Positions 7,143 to 16,084 of a stretch of 24,996 nucleotides of DNA are shown here, piece by piece; the first letter of the stretch is position 1; each line of letters begins with the position of its first letter. The DNA is taken from NCBI GenBank assembly GCA_016839875.1, contig JAEOTK010000054.1, forward strand, positions 1-24,996, given 5' to 3'. This DNA is from Candidatus Heimdallarchaeota archaeon (GTDB lineage: Archaea; Asgardarchaeota; Heimdallarchaeia; Heimdallarchaeales; Heimdallarchaeaceae). The notes under the pieces were generated by a model. The model worked only from the letters and a program-made list of their open reading frames with translations, did not search any database and was not told where the DNA came from. The translations under genes and the position numbers were made by a program.

Positions 7143-8354
7143 CTAAATAATCTTCATCTTTTTTCCTACTTCTTCAAAAATATCTAAGGCTTCATGTACA
7201 ATCTCTTCACCCATTGTACTGATATAAGAAGTTCTCATTAATTCTCTTCCTTTTGGAGTAGCTGGGTAGACTACTGGATTGGAGAAGATTCCTCTTGGCT
7301 TGTGCTCGAAAAGATTCTTGAAGAATTTTATTGTTTTTAATCTACCTCCAACAACTAAAGGTATTATAGCTGTACAGGATTCACCTGTGTCAAAACCTCG
7401 TTCTATTAAACCTACTCTCATTTTATGAGCAATATCTAGTAGATTTTTTCTATAAGAATCATTTTTCTCTATTATATCTAAAACTGCTAGTACTGTTGCA
7501 CAAGATGCTGGCGGTGGGCTAGCTGAGAAGACAAAAGCTCTTCCTTTGTGTCTTATCCAATTACAAATCTGTTTGTTTGCTGCAATGAACCCTCCAATTG
7601 TAGCAAAGCTTTTCGAAAATGTTCCCATTGTAATATCTACTTTATCAACAAGATCAAAGTGAGAAGCAGTACCTCTACCATTCTTTCCTATTACACCGAC
7701 TGAATGTGCATCATCAACGTAAAGTCCAGCATCATATTCTTCACATAGTTCAACAATCTCATCAAGAGGGGCAATATCTCCTTCCATTGAGAATACTCCA
7801 TCAGTAACTATCAATCCCTTCCCTTTTGGAATATCTTTGAGATGTTGCTTCAAATCCTCCATATCATTATGCTTGTATATACTCTTGTTATTCTGATTGT
7901 TTCTTCCTAATCTAATACCATCAATAATAGAAGCATGATTCTGTTCATCAGAAATTATCCACTCATCTTTTTCTGAAAGAAGAGCTGAAATAGCACCTAG
8001 ATTTGTTTGCATACCAGTTGAAAAAACAACACAGTCTTCCTTTCCCATGAACTTTGCTAGTCTTTCTTCTAATTCTACATGAATTTCCATAGTTCCATTC
8101 AATAACCTTGAACCAGTTGTTCCAACACCATACTTATCAATGGCTTCTTTTGCTGCTTGTTTTACTTCTGGATGGGAAGTCATCCCTAAGTAGTTATTAC
8201 TACCCAACATTATTACTTCATTATCATCCATTCTCACAACTGGATCTTGTTCTCCACTTATGAGATGAAAATATGGATATATTCCTGTTTTTTTTGCTAT
8301 CGTAGGTTCCCCTGTACGATAATATTGATTGCATTTTTTGAAGAATTTGGTCAT
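7143..8354 (-). CDS. Alpha-oxoamine synthase, serine palmitoyltransferase type
   Basis: A PLP fold-type I enzyme of about 403 residues. Numbered from an alternative TTG at 8363, it shows KKTGIYPYFHLI (24-35), IMLGSNNYLG (51-60), TGSRLLNGT (83-91), VFSTGMQTNLG (113-123), the PLP-stacking His143 in DEQNHASI, VDDAHSVGVIG (216-226) and the Schiff-base Lys251 in GTFSKSFATIGGF. The family condenses an amino acid with an acyl-CoA. The IYPYF N-terminus and TFSKSFATIGG lysine loop resemble serine palmitoyltransferases of Bacteroidetes type. KBL and 8-amino-7-oxononanoate synthases usually have a GTLGKALGG-type loop. No biotin or threonine-catabolism gene is nearby, and an SDR reductase lies upstream on the same strand. 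I chose ATG 8354 over TTG 8363; neither has a clear ribosome binding site. The SPT call is inference. Confidence 0.85.
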   Translation of the reverse strand: MTKFFKKCNQYYRTGEPTIAKKTGIYPYFHLISGEQDPVVRMDDNEVIMLGSNNYLGMTSHPEVKQAAKEAIDKYGVGTTGSRLLNGTMEIHVELEERLAKFMGKEDCVVFSTGMQTNLGAISALLSEKDEWIISDEQNHASIIDGIRLGRNNQNNKSIYKHNDMEDLKQHLKDIPKGKGLIVTDGVFSMEGDIAPLDEIVELCEEYDAGLYVDDAHSVGVIGKNGRGTASHFDLVDKVDITMGTFSKSFATIGGFIAANKQICNWIRHKGRAFVFSASPPPASCATVLAVLDIIEKNDSYRKNLLDIAHKMRVGLIERGFDTGESCTAIIPLVVGGRLKTIKFFKNLFEHKPRGIFSNPVVYPATPKGRELMRTSYISTMGEEIVHEALDIFEEVGKKMKII

Positions 8355-8411
8355 TCGAATCAACTAGCTAGTTCATTTCTTACTAAAGTAACTCAAAATT
8401 GTTTCTTGGTT

Positions 8412-8421
8412 TTTTATAAAA
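8412..8421 (-). promoter_or_regulatory. TATA box of the SPT-like gene
   Basis: A palindromic TTTATAAA core, centred near 8417 and read on the minus strand, would start transcription around 8390. That leaves a leader of about 30-35 nt before the SPT-like gene. The gene therefore probably has its own promoter as well as possible read-through from the SDR gene 146 bp upstream. Confidence 0.45.
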
Positions 8422-8509
8422 CTTTGCGCAGAACGATTTAGAAGGAGAAAAAAAGAAATCTATTCCATTTTTGTAGAAATAGTATTTCGAATTTTTGCGA
8501 AACAGGAGA

Positions 8510-9331
8510 TTACTTCTTTTTCTTTGGAATATTATAAAACCACATTAATCCCAAAATTTGAATGGAAATTGGTAGAAATCGAAATAGAAACGCTACTAAG
8601 AAACTTTGAAATCCAAAGGTGTATCTTGGTTTTGGATTCTTTTTCTTAATAGCTTTCAAGATACTCTTTGCTATGGTCTTAGGTGATGCTCCCGCCATCT
8701 CAGATTTATGCATTAATTCGATAGTTCTTTGTGCTACTAAATCCTCCTTATATCCCTTAGTATAAACTCTACTTGAATTAACAGTAGTTTTTGTATCACT
8801 TGGTTCAATGAGTACAACTTCAATTCCTTCTCTCAGCAACTCCATTCTTAAAGAATCTGTATAATTTGCTATTGCAGCTTTAGAGGAGCTGTATGAAGCT
8901 TGATAAGGTAATGGAGCTCTTCCAGCTATTGAGCCTAAGTTAATTATTTTTCCACTATTTTTTGCGAGCAGTACAGGAAGAACTTCAGATATCATTCTGT
9001 GCATCCCAAAGAAATTAGTGTCAAATTGCTGCTGTAATTCTTCTGTTGAGACGCTTGCTATAGAACCGCAAAGAGGATATGAGATATTGTTTACTAAAAT
9101 ATCTATTGTCCCTTCTTTTGCAAGAATCTGTTTTATACATTCTTTAACAGAATCATTATCTGTGATATCTAGTTTGACAAGTGGAAAATTAATATCTGAA
9201 TATTGACTTGGATCTCTACTTGTTCCATAAACCTTGAAACCTTTCTCTGTTAATAAATCAGCAGTAGCTCTACCAATACCTTGAGTGGCACCAGTGACAA
9301 GAACAACTTTATCAGAAAATTGATCACGCAT
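8510..9331 (-). CDS. Short-chain dehydrogenase with C-terminal membrane anchor, possible 3-ketosphinganine reductase
   Basis: A 273-residue classical SDR. TGATQGIG (13-20) is the cofactor loop, and Arg39 in GTSRD after strand 2 suggests NADPH. LDITD (54-58) and NN at 81-82 (NNI in place of NNAG) follow. Ser134 (NLGSIAG), Tyr147 and Lys151 (YSSSK) form the catalytic triad. Residues 220-239 are basic, and 240-262 are hydrophobic with a KKKK tail, indicating a membrane-associated C-terminus as in 3-ketodihydrosphingosine reductases and some hydroxysteroid dehydrogenases. It precedes the SPT-like gene on the same strand, which makes reduction of that enzyme's 3-keto product the most economical role. 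The SDR family is too broad to prove it. The start is supported by a TATA element about 25 nt upstream (9351-9361). Confidence 0.85.
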   Translation of the reverse strand: MRDQFSDKVVLVTGATQGIGRATADLLTEKGFKVYGTSRDPSQYSDINFPLVKLDITDNDSVKECIKQILAKEGTIDILVNNISYPLCGSIASVSTEELQQQFDTNFFGMHRMISEVLPVLLAKNSGKIINLGSIAGRAPLPYQASYSSSKAAIANYTDSLRMELLREGIEVVLIEPSDTKTTVNSSRVYTKGYKEDLVAQRTIELMHKSEMAGASPKTIAKSILKAIKKKNPKPRYTFGFQSFLVAFLFRFLPISIQILGLMWFYNIPKKKK

Positions 9332-9350
9332 AGAGAATAAGGAAAATCAC

Positions 9351-9361
9351 TTTTTAAAAAA
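9351..9361 (-). promoter_or_regulatory. TATA box of the SDR gene
   Basis: The reverse strand reads TTTTTTAAAAA, centred about 25 nt upstream of the ATG at 9331, giving a leaderless transcript. It lies back to back with the promoter of the giant membrane protein at 9402-9411. Confidence 0.45.
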
Positions 9362-9401
9362 CTTTAAGTTTCTCTGATATCTGCATTTTTTTGAGAGAAT
9401 C

Positions 9402-9411
9402 TTTAAATAAA
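9402..9411 (+). promoter_or_regulatory. TATA box that places the start of the giant membrane protein
   Basis: TTTAAATAAA at 9402-9411 predicts a transcript start at about 9432-9434. This matches ATG 9434 as a leaderless start and argues against the in-frame TTG at 9431. Confidence 0.5.
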
Positions 9412-9433
9412 AAGAAAAGGAACGAAGAATTTG

Positions 9434-12400
9434 ATGGACAATTCGGAACATAATGAGAATGACGACAAAGTCAAAAAAATAGAGGAAAAAGTAGACCTCT
9501 TAGATGAAAAAATTATGTTTCTTTTCCAGAAAGTCAAGGCTCTTACAGATAAGATCGATGTTGTTTTAGGAACAGCTAGACCGTCAGTCAGACCAGTTGC
9601 TCCTCCAGCCCGACCAGTTCCAGTAAGACCTGAACCTGTCCAGCCAGAACTTGGTACAGCTGAACCAGAACCAACTCCACCTCCCGCAGAGGTGGTTAAA
9701 CCAATACCTGTATTTCCTCCTTCAAAAGAACTACCTGTAACACCAATGAAAGAAATACCTGTTGAAGAAATAGTTGCAAAAGAAAAACCTCCAAAAGAAC
9801 CAAGAGATCCATTTTGGTCGAAAATTAAGAAAGAAGAGGTTTTACCTTACTTCATCTTAATAGCTTTCTTCATGTTACTTGCAGCAGTTGTATACATCGC
9901 AACATCAATGTTCATCGACTTCTTTGAAGAAGTGTTTGACACTGCAATATTCGTGTTTTTGATAATAGGGATAACTTCTCTAGGATTCGTGCTTATCAGT
10001 TTTGGTATGAAAAAGCTGATTGATAAAAAAGACTGGAGACGTTATGATATTTTCCCCTGGAGCTTTCTTGCTCTTGGAATAGCAGGAATATTTATAGCTT
10101 TCATTGTATCACAATTAACAGTTGCTGATCCTAATACCCGAGTTGTTTTTCCAATAGCTATAGCAACAGCTATTGTGGCATTTGTTATTGCTATTATCTT
10201 CAAAAACGAATTCCTAATTGGAGAAGCTTCTCTCGCTTTCGTACTCATTCTTCTTGTACCAACACTAACTGATTCTCAGATATTTGGTCCCGTTATTGGT
10301 GGATACGCGTATTTTATCTTCTTTATCATATTCATTATTGGATCATATGTGCTAGCAAAACTGCGAATAACGGCGGCACCATCTTTGGTATCTCTGATCT
10401 CTTTTCCAGTTTTTGCCTTTATTATGCCAGTTGTTGAAGCGATGGAGTTAGAATCAATACTAGTTGTTGTACCTTCTTGTCTTGTAGCAACATTGCTTGT
10501 AGAAAATGCATATGACGAATTTCCGATTTACAATAGAAGAGAAATGCGCACAGTAATAACATTCATGGATATAGTCTTACCTTTGGGGAGCTATTTCTAC
10601 TTGATTTTCATGAGAAATACAGCTGGAATTCCCTCTTGGGAGATATTTGTTTCCAATCTTTTTATTGTAGTAACTTATTTCCTGACTATAAAGCAAATAC
10701 TGACATCTCGTTTTGAGGAATATGATGTTAGAAGCCCAGTTTTTCTTGAAGTATTTTTCGTAATCGTAATTAATTCTGTGATATTCTTATCCTTCATCTC
10801 TGAATCACTTCAATACAAATATGGATCCTTCAGCAGTACAGCAGATATAACCATGTGGTATGCCTTTATGGGGCTTTATCTAATACTACAAATCAGCTTT
10901 GCAATTCTAACAATGACCTGGAGAGTAAAGAAAGCAGTTTCAACAGTAAGTCAGAGTATAATCTGCATCTTATTTGTGGAAGGGTCTTTCATTCGTTTAT
11001 TCTCTGATACTGTAATTAAAACAACAATTTCTGAAGTTTATGAAATAATACTCTCAGTAGGACTTGCATTCCTATTTATCGCACCTTTAGTTAATCTATT
11101 CTTCTTGAGGAAGCAGAAGTTTGTTGTAACTACTTCAGCGAGTATAATGTTCTTAGGAGCAATGAATTTATTCATATTAAGCTTCTTTGGAATAGGAGAA
11201 CTCCCTCGATCAATTTGCGAGATTGTGATAATTGTAGTTTCAATAATCATAGGAATATTTTCTATCTTACAAACGCTAGATAAATTGCCTTTCAAACTCG
11301 AAGAGGACAGAACAAGTTTATCACAACTAAATGTTGTATCCATTCTGGCCTTAACATCTAGTTTATGGTATATTCAAAATGATGAATTAATAAATTACTT
11401 CATTGTTGCTGGTATCTTTATATCAATTGCAATATGGATTTTTAACCTCTTTCTCACTAGGAAAACTGAAAAGAATTGGACAGAAGAAATCTTTGGAATC
11501 TTCGTAATCTCACTTGTATTCCTTTCTATCCCAGCAAGTCTGAGTGCAGTATCAACAAATCTAGCAATATTCACAACCTTCTGTGTTGTAATAGCTGCAT
11601 CAATTGTACCTGTATTCTCAAAAAGATACAACCTAGCATTCCCTGTGATAATTTATGTGATACAGATAATTTCACTTTTTGCGTTTCCTGGAGCACCATC
11701 AGTCTATGGACAAGATTGGTTGCTACCTATAGTATTCCTGATACCGACTCTCACATTGCTATCTGTTTCAATAAAGGATGAAAAATGGTGGACAAGAATA
11801 GGGACAACTGTTCTCGCTGCAACCATGCTTATCTTAACAGCATACAGTCTTAGAAATAGTCCTGAATTAGGATTATTCATTGCTATTGATTCGATTATTT
11901 TGGTTGTTTATCCGATCTGTATTTACTTGTATAATACATGGAGATACAAAGAAGAGGAATATGTTAACATCACTGTCGAATTTCCTATAGATTTATTTCT
12001 AACAACCTTAGCTGCTATCATTGCTAATTTCTATGTTACAACAACTACATATGAACCATTGATTTTTATTTTTCTCGTTATAGGAACGATTCTAGGACCC
12101 GTTATCTTCCTGATCAACCGGTTCGTTGGGAAAGCGAAAGAACTCCCACCAAAGATCAATTACTATGCTAGTATTGGATTCATTATTATGATACAGATTT
12201 TAACTCTAGCCACTGCTGGAACAAGGATTGTTTCAGTATACTATTACATCTCGATTCTCTTAGCGACCGCAGCAATATCTTTAGTGATCATGTTCAAGGA
12301 GAAATTTGATTCTCTCTCTGTACTACCAGCTTTGATTTCAATAATGATAATACCTGTATTTACTAGTAAATATACAGCAGGAATTGCTCTTTTAGAATCT

Positions 12401-13753
12401 CTAATAAGTGGAATTCTTCTTGGGGCATTCATCGCATACATAATAGCTCTTTCAATTGGATGGTTTGATTCGAAATATCCGCTAGCAACTTTCAGTGCGT
12501 ATTTAGTTGGATGTTTGGGAATTATACTGTCGACGTTTATTGAAGACATGTCATTCTTTGCTGGACTTCCAGAATACTTCCCACTATTACTATTTACTTT
12601 ATGGCAAATTGGAGTTATGGTGTCAATACAACTGACAAGAATAAAACCTGAAAGAAATGTTGATTTCTTTCTGATGTTTCTGTTTGCTACATCTTTGATT
12701 ACCATAAGCATTGGACAGATATTCAATGTTGGTTCTCTGCTATCAGTTGGAGAATTACTAGGATTCTGTCTAACAGCTTTTCCTGCATATTTAGTCTTTA
12801 TACTTCTGTCAGCCTTTCTCCAGTATAAGCAGAAATACTCTAACAGTGGTATGATTTTCCATATACTTGTAGTTCAAACTCTACTAATAGTAGTGGGCTC
12901 TGTGATTTTTGGTACATTAGATTTCGCAGACTTATCAACACAAGCATTCAACGTACCTGAAATTCTCACATACATCTTCTTTAACATATTCACCGTTCTA
13001 CTCTTCATAGTTCTAGAATCAGTAGTTATAGAATATACTCTCGTAAAAACAGATACTCCACGTTCAGAAGTAGTAAATGTTCTACTGTTTATACCAATAT
13101 TTGTTTTTTCACTTATTATATCAACTACTTTCGATTACTATGGTATTGTACCAATGATACTAGGGATAGTCTTCTATGGTATGAGTCAGAGACACAATAT
13201 GAGATTCAGTTCAGCTCTTGGTGCTTTATCAGTTGCAGTGAGTGCATTCTTCATTACACCACCTTCTCAAATTATTGAGTGGTCCGCCTTTGGTATTGTC
13301 ACTGGTATTATGCTAGTAATGATGGTAGTTGGCATGATCTTATACTTAAGAACGAAGAACGAATTTCACATAATAACAACGGTAACAATAGGGCTTATTG
13401 GAGAAAGTATTATCGCTTTTATTTCTCCATTCGATCCATATGTGATGAAAGTTGGTCTTGTATTTAATTTAGCTTTAATTGGAATGCTAATCGGCGTAAT
13501 CTATGATATTCGAGAATTCAAAATAGTGTTCTCTGTTTCGTCAGGAATACTATTGATACCCTTCCTTGCTTTACTAATTGCACAGCAAGATAAGCTGGCA
13601 GATGTCAGTTATTGGTATTTAGCAATAATTTTTGTTGTGACAGCTGCTCTACTTTTGCTTGCAAGCTATATAACATATAGAGGACAGAAAGAAAAAGAGG
13701 ACAAACTAGTCGAAACGGAATTAACGGAAAAGAACAATAAGAAGAAGAAATGA
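9434..13753 (+). CDS. Giant polytopic membrane protein, DUF2339-like architecture
   Basis: A protein of 1439 residues. The N-terminal 45 or so residues are a charged heptad-like coiled coil (KVKKIEEKVDLLDEKI, FLFQKVKALTDKID). A Pro/Val/Glu-rich linker with repeated PVRPEP/PAPPARP-type units runs to about residue 130. Then come about 44 hydrophobic segments with short loops, ending in a Lys-rich tail. Coiled coil, Pro-rich linker and a very long run of helices is the layout of DUF2339 membrane proteins, which are usually shorter and of unknown function. I see no motif for a transporter, enzyme or polymerase, and no large soluble domain. Most of the helix array looks like a diverged repetition of two- or three-helix units. 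It is monocistronic, flanked by its own promoter and a T-rich 3' gap (13754-13800). Topology is certain, function unknown. Confidence 0.8.
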   Translation: MDNSEHNENDDKVKKIEEKVDLLDEKIMFLFQKVKALTDKIDVVLGTARPSVRPVAPPARPVPVRPEPVQPELGTAEPEPTPPPAEVVKPIPVFPPSKELPVTPMKEIPVEEIVAKEKPPKEPRDPFWSKIKKEEVLPYFILIAFFMLLAAVVYIATSMFIDFFEEVFDTAIFVFLIIGITSLGFVLISFGMKKLIDKKDWRRYDIFPWSFLALGIAGIFIAFIVSQLTVADPNTRVVFPIAIATAIVAFVIAIIFKNEFLIGEASLAFVLILLVPTLTDSQIFGPVIGGYAYFIFFIIFIIGSYVLAKLRITAAPSLVSLISFPVFAFIMPVVEAMELESILVVVPSCLVATLLVENAYDEFPIYNRREMRTVITFMDIVLPLGSYFYLIFMRNTAGIPSWEIFVSNLFIVVTYFLTIKQILTSRFEEYDVRSPVFLEVFFVIVINSVIFLSFISESLQYKYGSFSSTADITMWYAFMGLYLILQISFAILTMTWRVKKAVSTVSQSIICILFVEGSFIRLFSDTVIKTTISEVYEIILSVGLAFLFIAPLVNLFFLRKQKFVVTTSASIMFLGAMNLFILSFFGIGELPRSICEIVIIVVSIIIGIFSILQTLDKLPFKLEEDRTSLSQLNVVSILALTSSLWYIQNDELINYFIVAGIFISIAIWIFNLFLTRKTEKNWTEEIFGIFVISLVFLSIPASLSAVSTNLAIFTTFCVVIAASIVPVFSKRYNLAFPVIIYVIQIISLFAFPGAPSVYGQDWLLPIVFLIPTLTLLSVSIKDEKWWTRIGTTVLAATMLILTAYSLRNSPELGLFIAIDSIILVVYPICIYLYNTWRYKEEEYVNITVEFPIDLFLTTLAAIIANFYVTTTTYEPLIFIFLVIGTILGPVIFLINRFVGKAKELPPKINYYASIGFIIMIQILTLATAGTRIVSVYYYISILLATAAISLVIMFKEKFDSLSVLPALISIMIIPVFTSKYTAGIALLESLISGILLGAFIAYIIALSIGWFDSKYPLATFSAYLVGCLGIILSTFIEDMSFFAGLPEYFPLLLFTLWQIGVMVSIQLTRIKPERNVDFFLMFLFATSLITISIGQIFNVGSLLSVGELLGFCLTAFPAYLVFILLSAFLQYKQKYSNSGMIFHILVVQTLLIVVGSVIFGTLDFADLSTQAFNVPEILTYIFFNIFTVLLFIVLESVVIEYTLVKTDTPRSEVVNVLLFIPIFVFSLIISTTFDYYGIVPMILGIVFYGMSQRHNMRFSSALGALSVAVSAFFITPPSQIIEWSAFGIVTGIMLVMMVVGMILYLRTKNEFHIITTVTIGLIGESIIAFISPFDPYVMKVGLVFNLALIGMLIGVIYDIREFKIVFSVSSGILLIPFLALLIAQQDKLADVSYWYLAIIFVVTAALLLLASYITYRGQKEKEDKLVETELTEKNNKKKK

Positions 13754-13832
13754 AATCTGTTTTCTAACGCATATTTCTCTTCTTTTACTCTTATTTTATT
13801 TAAAACAAAAAAATCAGAAATAAAATTGTTGT

Positions 13833-16073
13833 ATGATAACTCTTAATAGTTTTTCAAATTTATTTTTAGTGAATACAATGTCTGAATTACGGGGTGTAGT
13901 TAAAGGAATGGATTGTGCTAATTGCGTAGCCAAAGTAACTAAGAGCCTTCAAAACACCCCTGGAATTCAGGATGTTAATGTTAACCTCGTTTCCACCAAG
14001 ATTATTGTTTCGTATGAGAACAAAGAAATATCTGAAAAAGATATAATAAAAACAATAAAGAAAACTGGATACACTTTTGATTATTCTTATCAAAGAACTT
14101 CATTCTTTAATATTAAACATAACAAGAATCTCTTATTCGCGATTATTGGGACTTTTTTTCTAATACTAGCTTTAGGTCTTGATAGAGTTTTACCAGAATA
14201 TTACGAATTATTCTTCTTCATTCCAGCTATAGTTATTGGAGGGATTCCAGTTTATATCAAAGCTTTTGCTTCTTTACGAGCAAAAACCATCGATATAGAT
14301 CTGTTAATGGTAATAGCTATAATTGGAGCAATGATACTTCAAGAGTGGCCTGAAGCTGCAGAGATAGTTGTATTATTCTCTGTTGCTGAACTCTTGGAGG
14401 CTTATTCTATGGATAGAGCAAGGCAGTCAATAAGATCGCTTATGGATTTAACTCCTCCAACAGCAACTAAGTTGATAAAAGGTAGAAAGCATGAAGAAGT
14501 TCCGATAGAAGAGCTCATTGTAGGTGATAGAGTAAGTATAAAACCTGGAGGAAGAATCCCAATTGATGGAAAACTAGATTGGGGAAATACCTATGTTGAT
14601 CAGAGTCCAATAACAGGGGAATCTATACCTGTTCTCAAAGAAGTTGGAGATAAAGTATTCTCTGGTTCAGTCAACATTGATGGCTATATTATTATCAGAG
14701 TAACAAGTATGCCAAATGAAAGTACTGTTGCTAGAATTACAAGGTTGATTGAAGAGGCTGAACAACAGAAATCAAAGAGAGAACAATTCATCAAACGTTT
14801 TGCAAAGATATACACTCCGATAATGGTTTCAGTTGCGATATTAGTTTTCTTAATACCAGGAGTATTCCTGAACATACCCTTCGAAATGGTTGTATTCAAT
14901 GAATGGTTTTACAATAGTCTTGTAATCCTAGTGATATCATGTCCTTGTGCTTTAGTTCTATCTACACCGATTACTGTTGTAACAGCAATAACTAGAGCTT
15001 CAAAGAGGGGAGTATTGATCAAAGGTGGAAAATATCTCGAGATTCTTTCTTCAGTTGAAGCATTAGCTATGGATAAAACAGGAACTCTATCAACAGGAAA
15101 ACTGAAAGTTTACAAAATAGAACCTTCAACTGGTTTTAGTGAAAGGGAGATTATTGAACTAGCTTATAGTCTTGAAAATCATTCTGAGCATAAAATAGCT
15201 GAAGCTATTATTGAACATGGCAAAGAGAATAATGTAAGATTATTAGGATACAAAGAAGTGAAGATTTTACCAGGTAAGGGTATAAAGGGAAGTAGAAAGA
15301 ATAAAGAGTATTATATTGGAAATGAACAACTGGTTGATGAAGTAATAGGATTAGATACATGTAATTTAGACTGTGAAGAAAGTGAGAGTATAGTAAGCTA
15401 TGTAATGACAACTGAGGAAGTAATTGCTCACATACACATGTCTGATGAACTAAGACCAGAAACAAAGGGAGCCTTAAATGAACTAAGGAAAAATGAAATC
15501 GATAAACTAGTAATGCTAACTGGTGACAATGAAGAGGTTGCATCGAAAATAGCAGCTGAATTGGGAATATCCTATGTAGCTGAACTTCTACCAGAAGAAA
15601 AAGTAGAGTATGTTAAAGAATTAAAACTGAAATACAACTCAGTAGCGATGATTGGAGATGGAATAAATGATGCTCCAGCTATGGCACTTTCAGATGTTGG
15701 AATTGCAATGGGTACATCAGGAACTGCAATAGCCATAGAAACAGCTGATATCGTTCTTTCCTCTGATGATCTTTACAGTCTTCCTTATCTCTTCAAACTA
15801 AGTCGACAAACTAAGAGAACCATCCAAATCAATGTGTTTCTTTCTTTATTTATAAAATTCTCATTCTTTGTTTTAGTATTTCTTAGCGTTGCAATACCCT
15901 CTGTAAGTAATCTATTGGGTGATGCTCTACTCTGGTTAGCTGTTCTCTTTGGAGATCTGGGAGCTTCACTGCTGGTTATCCTAAATGCTATGAGAGTAGG
16001 AAGAAAAAAATACTCTAAATTGAAGCCTCAACAAAAAAGTAACTTAATAAACACTTCTGCACAAAACACGTAG
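13833..16073 (+). CDS. P1B-type heavy-metal ATPase (Zn/Cd/Pb exporter type)
   Basis: A 746-residue P-type ATPase. It has an N-terminal HMA domain with GMDCANC (Cys28/Cys31), TGES at 261-264 in the actuator domain, the CPC metal site in the sixth helix (Cys370-Pro371-Cys372), the phosphorylated Asp414 in DKTGT, and GDGINDAP from 608. The last helices carry a Lys in FLSLFIKFSFF and Asp708 in GDLGASLLVILNAMR. A GMDCxxC HMA, CPC and these last two residues are the pattern of P1B-2 pumps, which export Zn2+, Cd2+ or Pb2+ from the cytosol. Oddly, the HP dipeptide of the nucleotide-binding domain reads His453-Lys454 (SEHKIA). ATG 13833 follows a TATA-like ATTTAAAA at 13798-13805 as a leaderless start. 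ATG 13878, just before the HMA domain, is an alternative. It is the first gene of a tight three-gene unit. Confidence 0.92.
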   Translation: MITLNSFSNLFLVNTMSELRGVVKGMDCANCVAKVTKSLQNTPGIQDVNVNLVSTKIIVSYENKEISEKDIIKTIKKTGYTFDYSYQRTSFFNIKHNKNLLFAIIGTFFLILALGLDRVLPEYYELFFFIPAIVIGGIPVYIKAFASLRAKTIDIDLLMVIAIIGAMILQEWPEAAEIVVLFSVAELLEAYSMDRARQSIRSLMDLTPPTATKLIKGRKHEEVPIEELIVGDRVSIKPGGRIPIDGKLDWGNTYVDQSPITGESIPVLKEVGDKVFSGSVNIDGYIIIRVTSMPNESTVARITRLIEEAEQQKSKREQFIKRFAKIYTPIMVSVAILVFLIPGVFLNIPFEMVVFNEWFYNSLVILVISCPCALVLSTPITVVTAITRASKRGVLIKGGKYLEILSSVEALAMDKTGTLSTGKLKVYKIEPSTGFSEREIIELAYSLENHSEHKIAEAIIEHGKENNVRLLGYKEVKILPGKGIKGSRKNKEYYIGNEQLVDEVIGLDTCNLDCEESESIVSYVMTTEEVIAHIHMSDELRPETKGALNELRKNEIDKLVMLTGDNEEVASKIAAELGISYVAELLPEEKVEYVKELKLKYNSVAMIGDGINDAPAMALSDVGIAMGTSGTAIAIETADIVLSSDDLYSLPYLFKLSRQTKRTIQINVFLSLFIKFSFFVLVFLSVAIPSVSNLLGDALLWLAVLFGDLGASLLVILNAMRVGRKKYSKLKPQQKSNLINTSAQNT

Positions 16074-16084
16074 GTATGAAATAA

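Noticed and set aside
7143..8354. Glycine C-acetyltransferase (Kbl) or biotin synthase BioF
   Set aside because: The lysine loop is TFSKSFATIGG rather than TLGKALGG, and no threonine dehydrogenase or biotin genes are adjacent. Not fully excluded without a tree.
10042..12726. Reverse and alternative-frame open frames inside the giant membrane protein gene
   Set aside because: Antisense by-products of a long hydrophobic coding sequence; no motifs or start signals.
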